From Roseomonas haemaphysalidis (GTDB taxonomy: Bacteria; Pseudomonadota; Alphaproteobacteria; Acetobacterales; Acetobacteraceae), in assembly GCF_017355405.1 (NCBI RefSeq), contig NZ_CP061179.1, forward strand, positions 248,001-312,000: a DNA stretch of 64,000 bases, written 5' to 3'. Made by a program: the position numbers and the translations under genes. The notes under the pieces were generated by a model. It saw only the letters and a program-made list of their open reading frames with translations, had not been told where the DNA came from and made no database searches. Positions 55,702 to 61,765 of this stretch are shown one piece after another; position 1 is the stretch's first letter, and every line of letters begins with the position of its first letter.

Positions 55702-57003
55702 ATGAACGCTCCAGATCGCACTCACGACCCGGAACGCCGGGCGTGGCTCCCTTCCGCCCAGGCGGAAACTGATTTTCCCATCCAGAACCTTCCCTTCGGC
55801 ATCTTCTCGCGTGGCGGGGAAGCGCCGCGCGGCGGCGTCGCCATCGGTGATCACGTGCTGGACCTGCGCGCCGGGCTCGATGCCGGGCTGCTGTCCGGAG
55901 CGGCGGCGGAAGCCGCGGCGGGACCCAGCCTGAACCCGCTGATGGCGCTGGGCCGCGATGCCGCCCGCGCCCTGCGCCACCAATTGTCCGACTTGCTGGC
56001 CGAGGGCAGCCCGGTACAGGGCGCCGCCGCCGCGCTGCTGGTGCCGATGGCCGAGGCGCAGATGCACCTGCCGTCGCGCATCGCCAACTTCAGCGACTTC
56101 ATGGTGTCGCGCGAGCATTCGTGGCGGCTCGGCGCGCTGAAGGACGTGCTGGCACCGCTGCCGCCCGCCTTCGACCACCTGCCCGTCGCCTATCATTCCC
56201 GTGCCTCCTCCGTCCGCACCAGTGGCGAGGCGGTGCGGCGCCCCAACGGCCAGTGGATGCGCAAGGATGGTCTCTATTTCGGCCCCACCGAGGCGTTGGA
56301 CTACGAGTTGGAGCTGGCCATCTGGCTGGGCGGCGCGGAAAACCCGATCGGCACGCCGGTGCCGATGTCGCGGGCGCCGGACCGGCTGTTCGGCTACGGG
56401 CTGCTGAACGACTGGTCGGCCCGCGACGTGCAGCGCTGGGAGATGCCGCCCCTCGGCCCCTTCCTGGCCAAGAGCCTGTCCACCACCGTCTCGCCCTGGG
56501 TGGTGACGGCGGACGCGATGATTCCCTTCGCCATCGCCGCCGCCAGGCGCGCCGAGGGCGTGGCCGCCGCGCCGCCACACCTGGATTCCGATGCCAACCG
56601 ACGCGCGGGCGGCCTGTCCATCGCCCTGGAAGCGTTCCTGCTGACGCCACGCATGCGGGCGGAGGGTGCCGAGCCCGCGCGGATCACGGCCACCGACTTC
56701 GCCACCATGAGCTGGACGCCGGCGCAGATGGTCACGCACCACGGGAGCAACGGCTGCAACCTGCTGCCGGGCGACCTGCTGGGCAGCGGCACCTGCTCCG
56801 GCCCCACGGATGGTTCCGAGGCCTGCCTCGCGGAAATCCTGCTGCGCGGGCCTGTCACCTTGCCGAATGGCGAGACGCGTCGCTTTCTGGAAGATGGCGA
56901 CGAGGTGATCTTCCGCGGCCGCGCGCATGCGCCGGGCGCGGTTTCCATCGGCTTCGGCGAATGCAGGGCGGAGATCCTGCCCGCCGTGCCCTGGCCCGCC
57001 TGA
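55702..57003 (+). CDS. fumarylacetoacetase-family hydrolase
   Basis: 433 residues, the normal length of fumarylacetoacetases. The N-terminal SH3-like domain is FPIQNLPFGIFSRGGEAPRG. Metal and catalytic residues match the family: Asp and His in FSDFMVSREHSW, the E-x-E pair in YELELAIW, and the D-R-D-like motif NDWSARDVQRWEMPPLGPFL, then K in LAKSLS. In tyrosine degradation this enzyme cleaves fumarylacetoacetate to fumarate and acetoacetate. No homogentisate gene is in the window, and the downstream cyclase-family hydrolase and Bug receptor suggest a related acylpyruvate-type substrate instead. GGAAGGA precedes the ATG. Confidence 0.9.
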   Translation: MNAPDRTHDPERRAWLPSAQAETDFPIQNLPFGIFSRGGEAPRGGVAIGDHVLDLRAGLDAGLLSGAAAEAAAGPSLNPLMALGRDAARALRHQLSDLLAEGSPVQGAAAALLVPMAEAQMHLPSRIANFSDFMVSREHSWRLGALKDVLAPLPPAFDHLPVAYHSRASSVRTSGEAVRRPNGQWMRKDGLYFGPTEALDYELELAIWLGGAENPIGTPVPMSRAPDRLFGYGLLNDWSARDVQRWEMPPLGPFLAKSLSTTVSPWVVTADAMIPFAIAAARRAEGVAAAPPHLDSDANRRAGGLSIALEAFLLTPRMRAEGAEPARITATDFATMSWTPAQMVTHHGSNGCNLLPGDLLGSGTCSGPTDGSEACLAEILLRGPVTLPNGETRRFLEDGDEVIFRGRAHAPGAVSIGFGECRAEILPAVPWPA

Positions 57004-57038
57004 CCGGGTGGGCAGGGGAGGAAACGAAAGAAAGAACC

Positions 57039-57833
57039 ATGGCCAGACAGATCATCGACATCTCGACCGTGCTCAAGGCCGGCATCGCCAGCGACCCAAC
57101 GCACATGCTGCCCGCCATTGAATACCGCGACCACCACCAGACCGCGCAAAGCATGGCGGACTACATGGGCGTGGGCCTGGACGCGCTGCCCGAGGGCGAA
57201 TACGCGGCGGTGGAGCAGATCAACCTGTCCACCCACAACGGCACGCATATGGACGCGCCCTACCACTTCTTTTCCCGCATGGACGAGAAGCTGGTGCCCG
57301 GCGGCCGCCCCTCCATGCGCATCGACGAGGTGCCGCTGGACTGGTGCTTTCAGTCAGGCGTGAAGCTGGACTTCCGCGACAAGCCCGATGGCCACGTGGT
57401 GCAGCCGGACGAGGTGGAGGCCGAGCTGCGGCGCATCGGGCATGAGTTGCGCCCGCTCGAGATCGTGCTGGTCAACACCCGCGCCGGCAGCCGCTATGGC
57501 GAGGCGGACTTCATCGACAGTGGCTGCGGCATGGGCCGCGCCGCCACGCTGTGGCTGGCCGAGCGCGGCGTGCGCGTGGTGGGCACCGACGGCTGGTCCT
57601 GGGACGCGCCCTTCAGCCACACCCGCAAGCGTGTGCAGGAAACCGGCGACGCCTCGCTGATCTGGGAAGGCCACCGCGCGGGGCGCGAGATCGGCTATTG
57701 CCAGATGGAGAAGCTGGCGAACCTGGAGGCGCTGCCGCCGCACGGCTTCACCGTCGCCTGCTTTCCCATGAAGATCCACCGCGCTTCCGCCGGCTGGACG
57801 CGCGCCGTGGCCATCCTGGAGGACCGCGCGTGA
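57039..57833 (+). CDS. cyclase-family metal-dependent hydrolase
   Basis: 264 residues with the signature H-N-G-T-H-M-D-A-P-Y-H-F of metal-dependent cyclase/kynurenine-formamidase-like proteins (residues about 68-80), and later DGWSWDAPFSHTRKRVQETG. The family hydrolyses amides, lactones or imides with a divalent cation. GGGGAGGAAA lies 15-24 bp before the ATG. The gene follows the fumarylacetoacetase by 35 bp and its stop overlaps the Bug gene (TGATG), so the three form an operon. Confidence 0.87.
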   Translation: MARQIIDISTVLKAGIASDPTHMLPAIEYRDHHQTAQSMADYMGVGLDALPEGEYAAVEQINLSTHNGTHMDAPYHFFSRMDEKLVPGGRPSMRIDEVPLDWCFQSGVKLDFRDKPDGHVVQPDEVEAELRRIGHELRPLEIVLVNTRAGSRYGEADFIDSGCGMGRAATLWLAERGVRVVGTDGWSWDAPFSHTRKRVQETGDASLIWEGHRAGREIGYCQMEKLANLEALPPHGFTVACFPMKIHRASAGWTRAVAILEDRA

Positions 57834-58789
57834 TGCGCCGCGCCCTGCTGGCCGCACTGGCGCTGCTCGGCGCCGTGCCCGCCTTCGCCCAGGCGCCTGC
57901 CACGCGCTATCCGGAACGCCCGGTGGTGATGGTGATGCCCTATACCCCCGGCGCCGCGGACGTGCTGATCCGTGCCATGAGCGAGAACTTCCAGAAGACG
58001 CTGGGCCAGCCGCTGGTGCTGATCACGCGCGACGGCGCCTCCGGCGTGGTCGGCATGCGGTCCGTCGCCGCCGCGGCGCCGGACGGCTACACGCTGGGCC
58101 ACACGCCCATGACCGCCATCGTGGTGCAGCCGCACATGGTGCGCGCCACGGGCACCGAACCACAGAACTTCGAGGCCGTGTGTGGCACCAATGAAAACGT
58201 GCTGGGCATCGTGGTGCGCGCCGACAGCCCCGTGCACACGCTGCCGGAGCTGGTGGCGGAAGGCAGGCGCCGGCCCATGAGCTATGGCAGCCCCGGCCCC
58301 AACTCGCTGCCGCAGCTTGGCGTGTGGCGCGTGCAGCGTGCCACGGGGGTGGAGTTCAACCACGTGCCTTATCGTGGCGAGGCGCCGCATCTGAATGACA
58401 CGCTGGGCGGCCGGCTGGATTTTTCCGCCGCCGTGGTCAGCTCGGCGGCGGAGATGGTGCAGGCGGGCAAGATGCGGCTGATCACCGTCTTCTCCAACCG
58501 CCGCCATCCTGACTTCCCAGACGTGCCGACGGCGCGCGAGCAGGGGATCGACGCGTTGCAGCTCAGTCAGGTGGGGATCTATGCCCCGCGCGGCACCCCG
58601 GCCCCGGTGCTGGACAGGCTGGAGGAGGCCTGCCGCACGGCGCTGGAAACCCCGGCGGTGAGGCAGGTGCTGGACACCACCCGCTCGCCCGCCGCCTTCA
58701 TGCCGCGCGCCGCGCTGAACGCCATGCTGCGCGATGAATACACAACCTACGGCCGCATCCTGAAGGAACTGGGTGTGCAGCCGGAATAG
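57833..58789 (+). CDS. Bug-family periplasmic substrate receptor
   Basis: 318 residues. A signal peptide (MRRALLAALALLGAVPAFAQ, cleavage after AFA) precedes the two-lobed Bug fold: VVMVMPYTPGAADVLIRAMS is the first ligand loop, and HVPYRGEAPHLNDTLGGRLD and SVAAAAPDGYTLGHTP are typical. It has no TctA or TctB next to it, so it probably captures a carboxylate for another transporter or acts as a sensor. It follows the cyclase-family hydrolase and thus may recognise the substrate of the operon. Confidence 0.92.
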   Translation: MRRALLAALALLGAVPAFAQAPATRYPERPVVMVMPYTPGAADVLIRAMSENFQKTLGQPLVLITRDGASGVVGMRSVAAAAPDGYTLGHTPMTAIVVQPHMVRATGTEPQNFEAVCGTNENVLGIVVRADSPVHTLPELVAEGRRRPMSYGSPGPNSLPQLGVWRVQRATGVEFNHVPYRGEAPHLNDTLGGRLDFSAAVVSSAAEMVQAGKMRLITVFSNRRHPDFPDVPTAREQGIDALQLSQVGIYAPRGTPAPVLDRLEEACRTALETPAVRQVLDTTRSPAAFMPRAALNAMLRDEYTTYGRILKELGVQPE

Positions 58790-58795
58790 GCCGGG

Positions 58796-58824
58796 GGCTC
58801 GGGGTGCCAGCGGCACCCCGAGCC
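58796..58824. terminator. perfect 13-bp hairpin between convergent genes
   Basis: GGCTCGGGGTGCC (58796-58808) pairs exactly with GGCACCCCGAGCC (58812-58824) around a 3-nt loop. It lies between the convergent Bug and cytochrome b561 genes, one base before the latter's stop on the plus coordinate, and could be a bidirectional terminator. No T-tract follows on either side. Confidence 0.55.
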
Positions 58825-58825
58825 G

Positions 58826-59374
58826 TCACCGTGCGGTCCGGTCGGGCACCGGCGCCATGGCCTGGAACACCCCGTCGCGCCGTACCAGGGCGTGAAACAG
58901 GGCCGCCCCGATATGCAGCAGGATGACAGCAAAGAAAGCATATGCGAGGTAGCCATGCACATTGCGCAGCAGCGCGAAGAGCTCGAGGTTCTGCGGCACG
59001 ATCGCCGGAAGGCGCAGCCCGCCGAGCAGCGTGACGGGCATGCCCTCGGCCGAAACCATCGCCCAGCCGATCAGCGGCATGGCGATCATCAATCCATACA
59101 GCACCACATGCGACAGCTTGGCCGCCAGCCGCATCGGTTCCGGCAGGTCCGACGGCAGCGGCGGCGCGCCCCGCCGCAGCCGCAGTGCGAGACGCAGCAA
59201 CGCCAGCACCAGGATGGCGATGCCCAGCGGCTTGTGCACTGACACCAGCGCCAGATAGCGCGTCGATATGGTGGACACCATGCCGACGCCGATAAACAAC
59301 ATGACGAGGATGCAGATCGCCATGGCCCAGTGCAGCAGGCGCTGCATGGGGCTGAAGTGCGGGGCGGCGGTCAT
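58826..59374 (-). CDS. cytochrome b561
   Basis: 182 residues with four transmembrane helices: LHWAMAICILVMLFIGVGMV, VHKPLGIAILVLALLRLALR, LSHVVLYGLMIAMPLIGWAM, and NVHGYLAYAFFAVILLHIGA. Heme-binding histidines lie in QRLLHWAM, SVHKPLG, LSHVV and HGYLA/LLHIGAALFH. Bacterial cytochrome b561 carries electrons across or within the membrane, often from ubiquinol. It overlaps the catalase-like gene by 4 bp, so a redox pair is likely. Confidence 0.92.
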   Translation of the reverse strand: MTAAPHFSPMQRLLHWAMAICILVMLFIGVGMVSTISTRYLALVSVHKPLGIAILVLALLRLALRLRRGAPPLPSDLPEPMRLAAKLSHVVLYGLMIAMPLIGWAMVSAEGMPVTLLGGLRLPAIVPQNLELFALLRNVHGYLAYAFFAVILLHIGAALFHALVRRDGVFQAMAPVPDRTAR

Positions 59375-60423
59375 GGACGGGCTCCCGAGGCGGCATGGGG
59401 GTATTGCGCGGCTTCCGCGGCACGGCGCTCATAGGACAACGCATAGGCGGAGGACCGCGCCGCCGGGAATGGGTCGGCCGAGGTGCGCATGCCGGGCGGC
59501 AGCACCGTGGGGTCGTAGTTGATGTCCCGGCACGGGCCATCCGCCTCGTCCTGCAGGGTATTCACCGTCAGCGTGCCCACATCCACGCTGCGGCGGCCGT
59601 CGGGCCAGGCCTGGCTCGGGTCGGCCACAGGGTCCCCCGGCTCGGCCACCGTTACCTGCATGGTCCAGCGCACGGGACCGGCGGCGAGGCGCTGGCGGAT
59701 CTCTCGGTTCAGGAAGTCCGGCGGGCGGGCGGCCAGCGCTTCCGGCGACACGGCGACGGGCTGAGCCTCGGGCCGCATGGACCAGCGAACCACGCGATCG
59801 GTACCCCCGGCATCGGTGAAGATAAAGGAGTTCAGGCTGTTGTAGCGTTCCTCGGCGTAGCTTCCGGTCCAGGGGGCACTGCCGGCCCAGGCGCCGAAGC
59901 GGGCGATCTCTGGATGCGCGGCGGCGAAGGCCGGCATGGCGCCGGCCTCCTTGCTCGCGGATGCCTGCAGCAGCGCGTAGAAGGCATCCGGCGTGGCGAC
60001 TGGAAAGAACGGCGCGCTGATCATGGCGGTGCGCCATTCGGCACCGTCGGGCGCCGTGAACTGCAGGCTGAGCCCGCGCACCCGTGCCTTGGCATCCGGC
60101 TCCGACAGGCTGACGCCGCCGAGGTTCATGCGGCCGACCACGGGATAGGTGCCGCTCGCCAGCATGGGCGCGCGGGACAGGGCCGCGCCGGCACCATTGG
60201 CTGCGAAGCTGCCGATAAAGCAGATGCCCTTGACGTGGTTGCGCCGGTGCCCGGGTGCCGGCCCGTCCGGCGGGGCCAGCGCGGCGAGAACCTTTTCCCG
60301 CGACAGCCGGTCCGGCGACAGCCACCCGGCGGTATAGGCAAAGGCAGCGGCGCCGCCGCCCAGAACCACGGCAATGACCACGAAGGCACCCAGCGGCGAG
60401 CGTGGCGGGGGGGATGGCGGCAC
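59371..60423 (-). CDS. membrane-anchored catalase-related (SrpA-like) heme peroxidase
   Basis: 350 residues. An N-terminal transmembrane anchor (LGAFVVIAVVLGGGAAAFAY) precedes a catalase-like small domain with the conserved GRMNLGGVSLSEPDAKARVR, FTAPDGAEWRTAMISAPFFP and RDINYDPTVLPPGM segments. SrpA-type proteins bind heme and have peroxidase activity. The pairing with cytochrome b561 (4-bp overlap) suggests electrons from the quinone pool feed peroxide reduction in the periplasm. The proximal heme tyrosine cannot be placed with certainty. Confidence 0.85.
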   Translation of the reverse strand: MPPSPPPRSPLGAFVVIAVVLGGGAAAFAYTAGWLSPDRLSREKVLAALAPPDGPAPGHRRNHVKGICFIGSFAANGAGAALSRAPMLASGTYPVVGRMNLGGVSLSEPDAKARVRGLSLQFTAPDGAEWRTAMISAPFFPVATPDAFYALLQASASKEAGAMPAFAAAHPEIARFGAWAGSAPWTGSYAEERYNSLNSFIFTDAGGTDRVVRWSMRPEAQPVAVSPEALAARPPDFLNREIRQRLAAGPVRWTMQVTVAEPGDPVADPSQAWPDGRRSVDVGTLTVNTLQDEADGPCRDINYDPTVLPPGMRTSADPFPAARSSAYALSYERRAAEAAQYPHAASGARP

Positions 60424-60525
60424 TGAACGGACCCTCCGGGCATGGCGGCGCCGGCCTCGGCCCGCTGGGGAGAAATCACCCCAGGCGCAGAATGGCGCAG
60501 CGCCCGCAAGGTTGCGCGCGGCGAC

Positions 60526-61299
60526 TCAAACGCCGAGGCGCATCTGCCGCGGCGCCGGCGGCGGCGCCTCACCGGTGCCGGCGCGCCGGGCCAATTCGGC
60601 GCGGGCGGTGAACAGCATGTCGGTGTTCTGGCCCCATTCGCCGGCCAGCACGCGTTGCAATTGCGCTACCTCCAGCTCCTCCCACCGCCGGCCGCGCAAC
60701 GCCCCGCTGGGCACGCGCACCAGCAGCGCCGGCTCTTCCGACCAGCGCAACAACTGGTCCAGGCTCGCCAAGGCCAGCATGTCCCGCAGGTGGTGGGCCG
60801 TGACATAGGCGTCCGGCCCCGCGCGGTGCGCCGGCAGGCCGGTGGCCCTGTCCAGCTCCGCCGGCCGGCGCCAGTAGCGCAGGCCCTGATTGGAATGCGA
60901 CGGCGCGTCCGGCCAAAGCCGCAACGCGCATTTATAGGTACAGATCCAGCGGGCGCGGCCACTGAGTTGCGGCGTGCACCAGCGCTTTTCAAAGGCCGCG
61001 CGATGCGCCGCCAGCGCCAACGGGCCGTCCCGCTGCAATACATCGGGTGCCACATCGGCCCAGGCCGGTGCTCCGGCCACGTCCTCGTCCACGATGTGAT
61101 GGATGGCGGAGGTCACGGGGGAGATCGGGAACGCAGGCCGCACCAGCCGCGCCTGCGGCGGGCCAGCCAGCGCCCAGGTGCTGTCGCCCTGGCAGATCAG
61201 GTCCTGCCAGCCGACCTCCACCACCCCGCCGTTGCTGAAGCTGTCTCCGGTGGTTTCCAAATCTATGACACGCAGGCGCGGGGCGGAGGCATTGGTCAT
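60526..61299 (-). CDS. DEDD-type 3'-5' exonuclease
   Basis: 257 residues. The first exonuclease motif is LRVIDLETTGDSFSN (D-x-E) and the last is GPDAYVTAHHLRDML, of the H-x(4)-D type, so it resembles DnaQ/RNase T proofreading or repair exonucleases. IVDEDVAG and AHRAAFEKRWC fill the second motif region. Start at MTNASAPR has AGGTG upstream; a Met 84 bp earlier is less likely. It lies 102 bp from the upstream SrpA-like gene start. Confidence 0.87.
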   Translation of the reverse strand: MTNASAPRLRVIDLETTGDSFSNGGVVEVGWQDLICQGDSTWALAGPPQARLVRPAFPISPVTSAIHHIVDEDVAGAPAWADVAPDVLQRDGPLALAAHRAAFEKRWCTPQLSGRARWICTYKCALRLWPDAPSHSNQGLRYWRRPAELDRATGLPAHRAGPDAYVTAHHLRDMLALASLDQLLRWSEEPALLVRVPSGALRGRRWEELEVAQLQRVLAGEWGQNTDMLFTARAELARRAGTGEAPPPAPRQMRLGV

Positions 61300-61765
61300 G
61301 ACACCTGATATGGCCCTGGCTCCGCACGGTGGAAGCCTACGTAGGCCGCCCCGACGCACGCTATGACGGGAGATCAAGACCAAAAAAATTCAGGAGAGGA
61401 TCGGCAACGCCCGTCCCGATGACGCTTGTTGTCCTCCACCAAAAGACGGTGGGGCGGCGACGGATCTTTACCAATTTTTACTCTCTAAGCAAGATATTTT
61501 CCTTTTATACAAAGTCTTGGGAATGGTGGCTAACCGGAGCTGCCGCCTTTAGACAGATGAGTGGTCATGGGTCGATATCGAGCTGCAAGGGCAACCACTC
61601 CGTGCCGATTCCGGCCAGATAAGGCAGCCAGTCGCGATCCCTGAGCGGCCGCGCGGGCTGGGCTCGCACCTGCTCTCCTGATCCGCCGCCCACTGTCCAG
61701 CCTTCGAAGGCTTGGTTTCAAGTCGGCTCCACCCATCCCGCCTCCCACGCAGGTTCAAATCCATC
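61300..61765. other. 466-bp intergenic region upstream of the large surface-protein gene
   Basis: AT-richer than the rest (about 61375-61520), with T-rich tracts and AT patches such as ATATTTTCCTTTTATAC, and probably holding promoters for the surface-protein gene and the exonuclease. It contains two palindromes: TCGATATCGA at 61572-61581 and AGCCTTCGAAGGCT at 61699-61712, 54 bp before the ATG. No gene or RNA seen; a T-arm-like GGTTCAAATCC at about 61752 lacks the rest of a tRNA. Confidence 0.55.

Noticed and set aside
61745..61765. tRNA T-arm-like GGTTCAAATCC just before the surface-protein gene
   Set aside because: The flanking five bases do not pair, and no acceptor stem, D-arm or anticodon arm is present upstream.
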